The notes under the pieces are model-generated. The model worked only from the letters and a program-made list of their open reading frames with translations, had not been told where the DNA came from and did not search any database. Of a stretch of 64,000 nt of DNA, positions 1 to 11,900 are shown in pieces (the first letter of the stretch is position 1; the number at the start of each line of letters is the position of its first letter). This DNA comes from Fragum whitleyi (Eukaryota > Mollusca > Bivalvia > Cardiida > Cardiidae), in assembly GCA_948146395.1 (NCBI GenBank), contig OX411552.1:1040001-1104000 (forward strand). The letters are read 5' to 3'. The translations under genes were made by a program, and so were the position numbers.

Positions 1-618
1 GTACCTTTCCACACTCGTTTTCATGCTAGAGTTATCTGCCCTTGAGTGGTATAGGCCGTTTTTGAGTAAAACGGTTATATTCCTTTTAGGTCTAGTATAA
101 ACTCTGTACTGGGTTATAGCTATAAAACACATATATTTTGATAGACCTTATATATGTACAAAATGGCTATTGGCAAGAAAATTTCTCTTTGATCAATTGC
201 ATTTGCACAATTTGCTTTCAAAAGTTAAAAATGCACTAATTTTTGTAATTTTACTAGGTAAAAATGCCACAAAAACCTATTTTTTGAAGAAATTACCCAA
301 TGAATTTTTCTTATTTTCTGATATGTTTATAATCCAACGCGCAAAAAGAGCCGTAAAATAAACGAAAACCCACTTCCGGTTTATAGAGTCGGCAGGCCGC
401 TGTCCATTGCCACCTTAATTTGTGTATAAAAATGTACATTTCATAAAAAGTAAATCAAAATATTGATCAAAATATTTAAAGTGCAGGACTGTTTCCATGT
501 TTGTATAAACAGAACACCCACAACTTATATTGTTTATAGTCTGAAGATGTTGTTTATGGTTGGTTAGAAATACAAATAATGTCAACACTATAATGACTCT
601 CCTCTAGGACATAAAGAC

Positions 619-840
619 ATTAAAACATAAACATGAGGGAAAAAAGACCATCATTAAAACATAAACATGTGGGAAAAAAGACCATCATTAAAACATAAAC
701 ATGAGGGAAAAAAGACCATCATTAAAACATAAACATGAGGGAAAAAAGACCATCATTAAAACATAAACATGAGGGAAAAAAGACCATCATTAAAACATAA
801 ACATGAGGGAAAAAAGACCATCATTAAAACATAAACATGT
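619..840. repeat. 34-bp tandem repeat, 6.5 copies
   Basis: A 34-bp unit made of attaaaacataaacatgagg plus gaaaaaagaccatc is repeated with one G/T variant. The purine-rich strand is the + strand. No splice site or exon piece is recognisable in it. Confidence 0.95.
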
Positions 841-883
841 GGAGTGGGCTTGACGTTGGGAAGGTGGAAAAAATGACATAATT

Positions 884-1098
884 ATTCCTTGTCAAGCTGA
901 ACCAGAAATATTCCTAGTTCGGCAGGAGGTAAAGACTAAGACCAGTCTGATCTTAGTCTTTACGACCTTGCTTTTATTTTTAAACAAGAAAAATCTAAAA
1001 TGAAGATTTTTCAAAATATGTAAATGCTAACAAATAGACCATACACTGATTTTAGTACTTTGAATTTAATGTAATTTTGCCATCATGAGAGGGTTAAA
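884..1098. mobile_element. TTAA-type MITE copy, diverged
   Basis: Contains ccttgtcaagctgaaccaga near its left end and the paired block accagtctgatcttagtctt. The right end is near gagagggttaaaac. Partial hairpins of the same family also occur at 18641-18690, 24858-24960 and 47165-47225. Confidence 0.65.
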
Positions 1099-1177
1099 AC
1101 TTGTGCTGCTTAAACATATCAAGTATACAAATTTGCTTTAAGTCATTAGTAGATTCAAATTCAAAAGGGTTGATAAC

Positions 1178-1431
1178 TTAACCCTGGTCGTTTTGAACCA
1201 AAAATATTTCTGTTGAAACAGATGCTGCAGACTTAGATCAGCCTTCACATCTGTACAGTCTGATCTAAGTCTGCAACAGCTGTTTGCCTTTTTTTTTTTA
1301 CCTACAATATTTTAATAATTCTATTTTCAAAATCCTATCAAATCAAAGATCAGATTTCAATATTTTCAGCACTTTGAATTAAAATTAAATCTTTTTCTTT
1401 TCTCTCTTTTTTTCAGCATGACATGTGTTAA
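1178..1431. mobile_element. TTAA-type MITE copy
   Basis: TTAACCCTGGTCG at the left and CAGCATGACATGTGTTAA at the right. It contains a long internal hairpin in which gcagacttagatcagcct pairs with a tract holding agtctgatctaagtctgc. Confidence 0.75.
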
Positions 1432-2147
1432 CTAGAAAGCCATGAATGGCTTGAGTCTCTCCTCAGGCTTGAAATTCTTGCAATAGCAAATCTAAGGTTT
1501 GCCTAGATTTTAAGATATTTTTGGTTCTACTGATGTTGAAATGGATTTCAAAGTTTCCACTATATAACATATAGAGAAATGACCTCTGACAATTAAAGAC
1601 ATATTTTTCATCCAATGACATTAATTTTTTGCTGCATGATAAAAGTTCACTCAAGGATCATTCCAGTGAAATTTGGTTGATATCCATCAATTACATTCTG
1701 AGAAAATGATTTTCAAAGTTTCCACTATATAACATATAGAGAAATGACCTCCGCCCATAAAATTCATATTTTTCATCCAATGACAATGATTTTTGGTAGA
1801 CTGATAAAGGGTCATCCAAAAATCATTCATGTAAAATTTAATTGGTATCCATCAATTAGAATCTGAGAAACCTCACTTTTTACCATGTTTGGAAATTAGC
1901 CTAGCCCATTAAATCCATGTTTTTCATTGGATCAAAATGTCTTGAACAACTTTGAAACAGGCTCACCCAAGGATCAATCCTGTGAAGTTTGGTTGAAATT
2001 CATCCAGTAGTTTCTGAGGAGAAGATTTTTAGAGAAAAGGTTTACGACCTGACGCACACACACACACACACACACACGGACGGACAGACGACAGACACAA
2101 CACCATGGCAAAAGCCCCAGTGGCTTTCAGCCAGTGGAGCTAAAAAC
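1430..2147 (+). mobile_element. Interspersed element, family P1 (head aactagaaagcc, tail ccagtggagctaa)
   Basis: Starts with a palindromic head (aagccatgaatggctt) and has core units built on tatataacatatagagaaat. It then has a (CA)n/(ACGG)n stretch and a tail aaagccccagtggctttcag then ccagtggagctaa. The layout resembles pearl/Helentron-type bivalve elements; assignment is by resemblance only. Confidence 0.8.
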
Positions 2148-2167
2148 TATATACTTAAGAAAGATGT

Positions 2168-3250
2168 GTCAAGAAAAAAGGACCGTGATGGTCCTAGATC
2201 GCTCACCTGAGTCTCTTTGACCCCTAGGACATCACATTGATTTAATAGGCAGATGTCAACAAGGAGATAATTTCTACAAAAGATCAATACCATGGAATGT
2301 TTTCAGCCAAGAGCAAAAAAAAAATATTCCTTTTGGCTCTTTGATTCTATATAAAAAGTAATGCACCCAGGTGGATCCCAAATGTGAACACAGGGTCTTG
2401 ATATGAACAAACTTGGTTGAGCTCCACTAGATGATGCTATATTCTAAATATGAAAGCTGTCTGCCTTCTGGTTTAAGAGAAGAACACTTTTGAAGATTTT
2501 CCTATTTTCAGCCATTGTGCTCAGATGAGCTAAACAGGATGTGCCCAGTTTGAGCCCAAATATGACCCCAGGGTCTTGATATGAACAAACTTCGTGGATT
2601 TCCACTAGATGATGCTATATACCAAATATGAAAGCTGTCTGCCATCTAGTTTTAGAGAAGATTTTTGAAGATTTTCCTATTTTTACACTTTGTGCTCAGA
2701 AGAGCTAAAAGGGATGTGCCTGGGCAAAGCCAAAATATGACACCAGGGTCTTGATATGAACAAACTTGATTGAGGTCCACTAGATTATGCTACATACCAA
2801 ATATGAAAGCTGTCTACCATCTGGTTTCAGTGAAGAAGATTTTTCGCTCTTTGATTCTACGTAAAAAGGGTTGAGCCTGGGCAAAGTCCAAATATGACCC
2901 CAGGGTCTTGATATGAACAAACTTTGTAGAGGTCCACTAGTTGATGCTACATACCAAATATGAAAGCTGTCTACCTGCTGGTTTCAGAGAAGAAGGTTTT
3001 TGAAATTTTTCCTATTTTCACCCTTTTTGTTAAGGGTAAAGGGAAAGTTAAGGATGGATTTCATTTTTGTTGAATAGCTTTGGTAGAGCTTGACCCCAGG
3101 AACATCCCTGCCAAGTTTCATCAAGATTGGCCCACCAGTTTAGGAGGAGAAGATGTTTAAAGAAATTGTAGATGACGGACGACACACGTCGCACAACGGT
3201 CGACTGATGACCGACGCCGGACATTGTACGATTACAAGACCCTGCAATTC
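2168..3250 (+). mobile_element. Interspersed element, family P2 (head ggaccatgatggtcc), 175-bp core
   Basis: Head ggaccgtgatggtcctagat cgctcacctgag. The core repeats cagggtcttgatatgaacaa about four times at roughly 175-180 bp. The tail carries gacgacacacgtcgcacaac. The normal tail palindrome is missing or truncated. Confidence 0.75.
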
Positions 3251-3898
3251 GGCTATTCTCCTGCAAACCTAAAATTACGATAGCTAGGAATAAATTGATA
3301 AAATCAATAGATTAAGAAAGCAATAATGAAACAATGTCAATGTCACAATACTCAATGTACAGCAACAGGAAATTTGAACATGAATGCCCCTTTTATCATG
3401 GCAATTTTTTTGCCTTAGATAGGATGTCCTTTTTGTAATTTTGTTAGTCATATCTCTGCAGCTGGAAAACCTTACAATGGGTTCCTGGTACTTCTCATAC
3501 CAGTACTACCATTAACCCTTTCAGCTATTATTCAATTTAGGTCTAAAATTATCCACCCTTTGGTGAGAAAAAATGTCAGAAAGGATATATAAAGATTGAA
3601 GCCAAGACTTTATATTATAATAAGATAGGGGCACTTTTGTGCTAACACCTTTGCTATGACAGCTACCCCTTTTCTGTGACACAGCATTATAATACCAAAT
3701 GAAATGAATATATAAAGCATCATAATGAGTAACATTTTATCAAAGATCCATGCCAACTTGCACATAAATGTAGAAGCTGTGTTCACAAATCATTATCATG
3801 AAGGCCTCAATCAGAAGATTACAAGAAAAGAAATATGACTTCATTTTCCTCAAACAAGGTAGCACAGACAAAGATTGGTCTGCATGTAAATTATGTGC

Positions 3899-4210
3899 TG
3901 TCTGACCTTTGTGAATGTAACCAACCCTGTTTAATTGCAATCCAATAAAATCAAGACTTCTGATTGGTTTAAATCGCATCACGTGGGGGAATCCATTGCA
4001 CTTTATTTCTGTATAAAATGCAATAGGTCATTCGGGAAACCCCCGACCTTTGATCTGCAAGTCCTGTGTAGTAGGAACTCGAATAAACCTTGTTCTCGAT
4101 CATTAACGCAACATTTCTATTTAATCTATTATAAATTAAGATATTTTCGAAAGGATTTACGATTACAAGCATACAGTTCTGATTCTGAACCCACGTAAAC
4201 TTATAAAACA
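3899..4210 (+). mobile_element. Possible solo LTR / promoter-like module
   Basis: In order: a CCAAT-type gattggtt (3962), E-box-like cacgtg, TATAAAA (~4013) and, about 70 bp later, aataaacctt (~4083). This is a compact TATA-to-poly(A) layout typical of LTRs. TG...CA ends can be chosen (about 3914 to 4110), but I see no target duplication and no internal retroelement. Confidence 0.3.
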
Positions 4211-5346
4211 GCAAGTCGATGAAGACCATCAAGCAGCCCTCTCAACTATGAAGTGAAAAAGACACTCATCCCTATAGTATAGGATGAAAAAATGATTGCA
4301 TATGTTTAGAGATGGTACCATTTCTCAAATGTTTTACAAACATTTTCAACATCTTGGCTGCTTTCAATCTCACTCAGAAGGAAAAAGAGTTATGATCAAA
4401 AGTAAACTGCATCTGGGAAGTAGAGGTTGAGGCATTAATGGCATTTTGTTTGCTAGATATTAAAACATGACTTTGCTTTATAACCTTGAGTGCTAGCTCA
4501 ACCTTGTATGAAAAATGGCATAATTATGGCTACATACCCTATACTGTGAGGTTTGTTCCTGCTTGGATTTAGTTATCTCTGCAATCCTTCCTTTCTGTTC
4601 TTTTACCAACTTGAAATATAGACAAGATACAAAATTATACAAGTTTAGAAACAATAACTATGAGAGGTCAAAGTGGCTATTCTGAGTGCTGGATAGTAAC
4701 AGAAAATCAATATTGACATAGGAAGAAAATCCATTAAATGAATGTCAACAACTTTGACTTGGTCTACTAAGCATGTGCAAAGTTTCAAGGCAATGGCCAA
4801 AGTAATAAAAGAATCATTACAGACATATGATAGTTGCACATAAACTTTTACAAACAAAAAGAAATCTGAAAAGGATCAGGATTTCATCAAGTTAAATGGC
4901 ATTGTAATAGGGGTTCACTACCTTAACATCTATAACTTGTTTGAGTATTGGCCAGTCAGAACATTAATGCATACAGGAAGCAATGAATTTATTGCGGCAG
5001 AAGACAACTTGTTCTGCCAGCTATAATGTGACAGCATATAAAACATAGATATAGATTTATGGTAATGGGTCCTAGTATTGTGCAGATATATTCTGTATTC
5101 AACATCGTTCTGCACTGGTTAATTTGCATTCACAATATTATAAGAAATATATCTGAATTGTATCTTTGTATTTATTGAATTATCATAGAATTTCTTGTCT
5201 TGAGACTACAAAAGAAAACTGGTGTGATTTCAAAACATCTAGTTTCATTTTTCATGGAGCAAATTCCAGTATTTCTGTTAGTCATTACAATCTTTTAAAC
5301 AAGCCAATTAATAATAATAATAATAATTCCGATTCCAATGTAAACT

Positions 5347-5660
5347 AGACTGTCGCAAAGTGGACTAATACCCCCCTTGAAGTGCTTGTCAATAACGAAA
5401 TGCCATTTTCATCAAAGGGCCATCACTCTGTCAGATGTCAATGGATCCTAAATAAAATATCACTTGTACATCTCTGCCTGACACTGATCACATTTATCAA
5501 GTTTCAGTAAAATTCGCCCATTGGTAGCTGAGAAATGAAGCGGACAAGAAAATGCTACAGAAGGACCAACCATCAAGCTCAATCTAATGTACCCCTAAAC
5601 ATACATTTATTTATTTATTTATTTATTATTTTTTTTGGGGGGGGGGGGGGGGGAGTGTTA
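5347..5660 (+). mobile_element. Interspersed element, family P3, truncated, with simple repeats
   Basis: Head agactgtcgcaaagtggact aataccccccttgaag and a single core. It then runs into (TTTA)n and a run of about 19 G near 5636-5655 instead of the usual tail. Confidence 0.7.
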
Positions 5661-5838
5661 TAATCTATATTTCAATAATCTAAGCCATCTATCTATAGAA
5701 ATGTTTGACACAATGGGTAGAAAACAAAGGAGGTCAACACTGCATATCTGGTAGAAATCGATCATTTGATTGATCAACAAATATTTTGAAATACAACAGA
5801 AAACTGCCAATTCTAAAGGAAGACCAAACATTACTTAC

Positions 5839-5952
5839 CGCAGTAAGTTCAGTAATCATAGATCCAGTCTCTGTATCCTTCTTCTGTGCCACCAGTAAAG
5901 CTGCCTTATTTTCTGCGTTCTCCTCGCTCACTTGCTCAAATGCATCTTTTAG
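5839..5952 (-). CDS. Coiled-coil gene, most downstream exon found
   Basis: 114 bp, exactly 38 codons, phase 0 on both sides. The acceptor is ATCAATTTGCAG before CTAAAAGATG and the donor is ACTGCG then GTAAGTAATG, a near-consensus 5' splice site, so this is not the last exon. It encodes LKDAFEQVSEENAENKAALL and ends TGSMITELTA. No continuing exon was found between here and the left edge of the window. Confidence 0.85.
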
Positions 5953-8900
5953 CTGCAAATTGATGAGGATGTTTGAGTTGTTGAGTTAAAATTGGCTTTC
6001 CAGGGGCTTAAGGTAGTAAAATAAAAGATTCGCAATATTTCGGCACTGATGGACTTTCACAATGTTAACCGAGGTTTCCCACTGCAAATCATTACGAAAC
6101 CTCAGTTAACACTGTTAAAGTTCATTACTTCCGAAACGTTGCGGAACTATTACAGGTCCACAACCTTAAGTTAACCCATTTACAAACATTCTCATTTGAT
6201 ATATATGGCTCTGGTTGTAACTGCTCTATAGGCTATTTCACACTGAGCCATCTATATGATGAAGATGTATTTTGAAGAAGTTTTTCCTTCACTAAAACAT
6301 GGATACTGACAGAAAGATTCCAACCTTGACTTCAGTTGCTTGATAGAAAAAAAATTCAAGTAGAAAAGGAGTCTGGATTCTTAACTTAAATTCTGTGTTA
6401 GATACACTTTAGAAAATTATTTGAATATATTTTACAGGATAAAAATATTTTTAATTGGAAATGATTTCATTCACCGTCAAGTCTCTTAGTCTTTAGGTTA
6501 GAACCAATGAACAAAAAAAGAGACCCAAGAGGGTCTGTATTGCTCCACTGGCTTTCAAAAATCCATCAATGAGAAACTCAGTCGGAAATGGAATTTTACC
6601 AGGAAATTTATGAAGAGGCCCCTTTAACCATGACCCAGCATCATTTTTTATTAGTAGAGTGCCTATATAGTCATTGTGAGAGCACAATCGGAACTTTACA
6701 AAGGAATCAGAAAGAGAATGTTCCAATGATCATTTATGTAAAGTTTGGTTGAATACTGAACAGTAGTTTCAGAGAGGATTTTTTTTTAGTGACGCAAAAG
6801 CCTGTGGAGCCCATGTCATCAGCTTGTTCAGAATTTTACGAGCAAATCTGAGAGAGCATGTCCAAAAGATTATTTCTGTGAAATTTGGTTGAATTCTGCC
6901 CAGTAGTTTCAGAGAAGATGTTTAAAGAAAAAGGTTATGGATGGCCAGACACACAACACATATCACTCACAACGGACACCAAGCCACAACAATAGCCTTG
7001 CTTGACATTGTCCAGTGGAGCTAATAAATTACCACAGAAATTGCTTTCTACAATTCCCTATGATTTTAAACAATTTTTGTTTTTATCCTGCAATACTGTC
7101 ACAAGTCTTCGTGGTGTTGAAACCCATTTAAACTTAACTATGTTTTGAACTTGTTTGAACTGACCTGTTGAAATCTACTTGACTCAATCTGTAAAGCTTG
7201 TCTAAACTCATCTTCTAGACTGGAATACTGTTTGCTTAACTCTTCTATTCTGAAAAGGAACACATTTTTATTTTGGTTCTAGAAACTAGAAACACTAGCC
7301 CTACATTTAAGATGCAGAAATGTTTTGTGAATGTTTTGAAATGATTTTGTTTGAATAGGGTTTTATGCCACTTTTAACAATCTTTAGGTTATATCTCAGT
7401 GGCTAGAGCACCTAACAATATATTACTGGTATTTCTCACACCAGTACAACCATAACATCCTTTCCTAGCCCCCCATCTCCTATTCAAAATAGGTCTATGA
7501 TTATGAACCCATTGGCAGGTTTTCAAATGATTCCCTATTTTGCATGTGCACATACATGCAAAGTGAGATTTCATTTCTAAAATGTAATGCTAACATTTTA
7601 ATCCTGATGCAGGGTGCATGTCCTAATAAGTATTTTAAAGAAATACTGCTTACAAGATACTCAAAGTAATAAAATGTCACATTTTTTGTAGAAGTCTCTC
7701 ATTTTAACCTCAATAGATGATCTTGACTTTCACATGAGATATTTAAGACAGTGGATCTGTAGTATTTCCACAACATTTTGGAAAACATGATCTTTCACAA
7801 TATTAACTGAGGTTCCCTAATGAAATAATTGGGAAACTGTTTATTAATTGAATGGAGTTTAAAGCCACTTTCAACATTTTTTCAGTTATATTGCGGCGGC
7901 TGGAGCACCTAAATATGGTTTCCTGGTATTTCTTTCACCAGTACAGCCACCACATTTTTTTCCTAGCCTCAAGCTGCCAGCTCACATAGGTCTACGAGTG
8001 TCCCTGTAAAAAGTAGATCCCCTTTCACTATTTATAGAGAAACCTATACAAATCGATCAAAATTATGTTTATCATCAGAATGTTTTTCACAAGTTTGAGG
8101 TAAATCATTTATAAGATTGTTCCGAGAAATCAAATCTCAAATTAAAGGGAAAACTAGAAATGTCTCACAGACAAAAAATTATTGTCCCTTTAACCCTTTC
8201 CTGTTTTACAAAATTTTGGACCTGTCCGAATTCAAAGGTTTTGCAGACGACAATTTAAAGTGGATTTAATTTGAAAAATAACCATTCAGTAGGGTAGAAA
8301 AGAGTGTGGAAAAAGAAGAAATTGCTTGTCAGAAGCAATTTCTTCTTTTTTCACAATGTTTTCTCAACCATAAAATCACAGACACATAAAAAGCAGGGAT
8401 TAAACAGCAAAGGGTTAAGTACATGATTTTCACCCGTGACCTATTTGACCCTCAGCCGTGACCTTGGGAATATCTGGACAAACTCTTCACATGACACTAG
8501 TACTCACCCCGGGGAACAACTGTGGCAAGTTATTTTGAAATTCATCCATAAATGTAGAAGTTATGCCATGGAAAAGAATGGAACACACACACACCCAACA
8601 TACACCAATACATACACTCACACACGGACAGGTGAAACTTTATGTTCCCATCGCCCTTTCATGGCAGGGCATAAAAAGCAAAAAGACTTCAATTTGGTAG
8701 ACATTTTTGTTTTAGAAAATGGGTATGAAATAAATCGAGGGGTCAGTGCAACACTATTGTAAGTGCCTATATATTTATAGGCACTTACAATAGTGTTGCA
8801 CTGACCCCTCTAAATGTTCCCAGTCCATGTTTTGTACAGCTCCCAGGACTGTTTGTTAGAATAAATATGGTAATTACTTTTCCTGTTGTTGTTTATTAGA

Positions 8901-11900
8901 ATAAATATGGTAATTACTTTTCCTGTTGTTGTTTATTAGAATAAATATGGTAATTACTTTTCCTGTTGTTGTTTATTAGAATAAATATGGTAATTACTTT
9001 TCCTGTTGTTGTTTATTAGAATAAATATGGTAATTACTTTTCCTGTTGTTGTTTATTAGAATAAATATGGTAATTACTTTTCCTGTTGTTGTTTATTAGA
9101 ATAAATATGGTAATTACTTTTCCTGTTGTTGTTTATTAGAATAAATATGGTAATTACTTTTCCTGTTGTTGTTTATTAGAATAAATATGGTAATTACTTT
9201 TCCTGTTGTTGTTTCATCTCTTGACAATGCTCCTTCTCCAATCTTTTAACTTCGTCCTGAATGGCCGTCTGCATTTCTTTACTGCCTAAACTGTATCGGG
9301 ACTTTAATTCATCTCTGAAAATATAACAAGGTCAAGACTTACTTTTCTCACAGTCTAATCCCTGCATTCTATCACAAACAACCATCATAGATAATCTGGG
9401 CTTACACCTGTGTCAGATCTCATTCTAAACTAGAACTGTCGCAGAGCGGACTAATACCCCCCACAAGCACTTTGTCAGAATGCAAGTGCTATTAGTGCAG
9501 GATGTGTTTGTAACAAATATTGATGTCATTTGCAGCATTTGCATGACGTTTCATGATTCTAGGTCGCTTGGTTTTTGAGTTAGAGTCCAGAAATGAAAAC
9601 TGAACAAAAATTGACAGTGACCTTGACCTTTGACCTATATGACCCAAAAACAATAGGGCACTTCCTTGGATCATAAGCAACATTTGCACAAAGTTTCATG
9701 CTTGTAGGTCACTTGGTTCTCAAGTTAGAGTCCGGAAACAAAATTTGAACAAAGGCTTACTGTGACCTTGACCTATGTGACCCAAAAGCAATAGGGCACT
9801 TCCTTGGGTCATAAGGAACATTTGTATAAAGTTTCATGATTGTAGGTCACTTTGTTCTCGAGTTATAGTCCGGAAATGAAAATTGAACAATGGCTGACTG
9901 TGACCTTGACCTTTGACCTATGTGACCCAAAAACAATAGGGCACTTCCTTGGGTCATAAGGAACATTTGCATAAAGTTTCATGATTGTAGGTCATTTGGT
10001 TCTTGAGTTAGAGTCCGGAAACGAAAAGGTCTATGGACGGATGGACGGATTGACGGACGGATGGGCAGACAGACAGACATGGTGAAACCAATATACCCCC
10101 CTCTACTTCGTAGGTGGGGGGTATAATGATGTCATCATAATGTCATAATAATGCATGTTTTAACAGTATTTCTGTCATCAAAGTGTTTCAAGAATTGTTT
10201 TTTTAAGATACAAAAAGGTATTATGCAGTTTATGTGAGTAAAAAATCTGGGGGAGGCATAAAATAGAAGTTCTTGTGAAACACATGAGCAAAGAAAGCAT
10301 ATTTTTTTTAGAAGTTTGGCAATTAAAGATTACCTTCCTCTTGATATCTTTAGATATTTTAATGCCATCTATCTAAATTCAAAATATATGTAGTGTGTCT
10401 TGAAAAGCTTGATGTACTTTGATATATTATGCGCTTTTTGTAAACTTTGCTTACTTTGACCTCATTTGATTACCTTGGCCTTGACATAAGAACTCGCATA
10501 TGTGTATCAATGAGATTTATCAAAATACCAAATATAGGCATTGTATATTCACTAGACAAATATATATGGATTTTTTTTTTCATAGAATTTCAAAGTAGCA
10601 AGTTGATACTTAAAATATTTGCCAAGTTTAATAATAATGTTAGATGAACATGGTTTCAGAAATTCTGATCAACATCTATAATTACAAATCATTCTAATTA
10701 ACAGTTCTCTGGAAGATTTATCGGCGACGTTCTTAATTCAGAGAAATAAATGAAGCAGCTGAGAAAACATACAGTCTGGAAAATCAGAGAAAAGTGACAA
10801 TTCACAAATGTCTTTAATTAGTATAAAAATATCAGGACACCAGGGATTGGCTTTGACAGAACTCATTTTTTCTCTTCAATGAAGATGAAAATCTGTATGG
10901 ACGTGCTAGTCCAAACTATAATAAGTGCTAGAATTTTTGTAGGCATTTACAAAAGTTTTCACTGACCTCTTGAATTAAACAAGAGGACCCTGAGGGCCCT
11001 AAATCGCTCACCTGATATTTCAAGTAAATTATCATTAAGATTCCTTTTCCTATGATATGACATTCCCATTTTCAACAGTGTTCATTCTTGTGACCTGGCA
11101 AACATTTTGATCAAGTTTCAAGAAGATTGGACTATATTTGTGGCAATTGGTGCTTTTACGAGAAAATTGTCATTAAGGCCCCTTTTCCCGTGTTATGGCA
11201 CGGATACTTCCCATTTTCAAATGAGTTCATCCTCATGACCTAACGAACATTCTGACAAAGTTTCATGATGATTGGACCATATTTGTGGCTTCTAGAGTGT
11301 AAACAAGAAATTTGTCATTAAGGCTCCTTTTCCCATGATATGGCATAAATCCTTCCCATCTTAAATAGACTTCATCCTCATGACCTAACAAACATTCTGA
11401 CCAAGTTTCATGAAGATTGGACCATATTTGTGGCTTCTAGAGTGTGAACAAGAAATTTGTCATTAAGGCCCCTTTTCCCGTGATATAGCACTGATCCTTT
11501 CCATTTTAGCAATTTTTACAAGGGACCACCCAAGGAATATTTCTGCCAAGTTTGGTTGATTTTGACTCATAAGTTAAGGAGGAGATGTCGTTTAAAGAAA
11601 TTGTTGACGAAATTGTTATTAAGGCCCCTTTTTCCATGATATGATGGCACGGATCCTTCCCATTTTCAATAGACTTAATCCTCATGACCTAACAAACATT
11701 CTGACCAAGTTTCATGAAGATTGGACCATATTTGTGGCTTCTAGAGTGTAAACAAGAAATTTGTCATTAAGGCTCCTTTTCCTGTGATATGGCATGGATC
11801 CTTATCATTTGAGCAATTTTTACAAGGGACCACCCAAGGAATATTTCTGCCAAGTTTGGTTGATTTTGACTCATAAGTTTAGGAGGAGATGTCGCTTAAA

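Noticed and set aside
8851..9210. CRISPR-like array of regular repeats
   Set aside because: The whole 40-bp period is repeated with no unique spacers, and the DNA is from an intron-bearing animal genome. The same reasoning removes 28250-28590 and 619-840.
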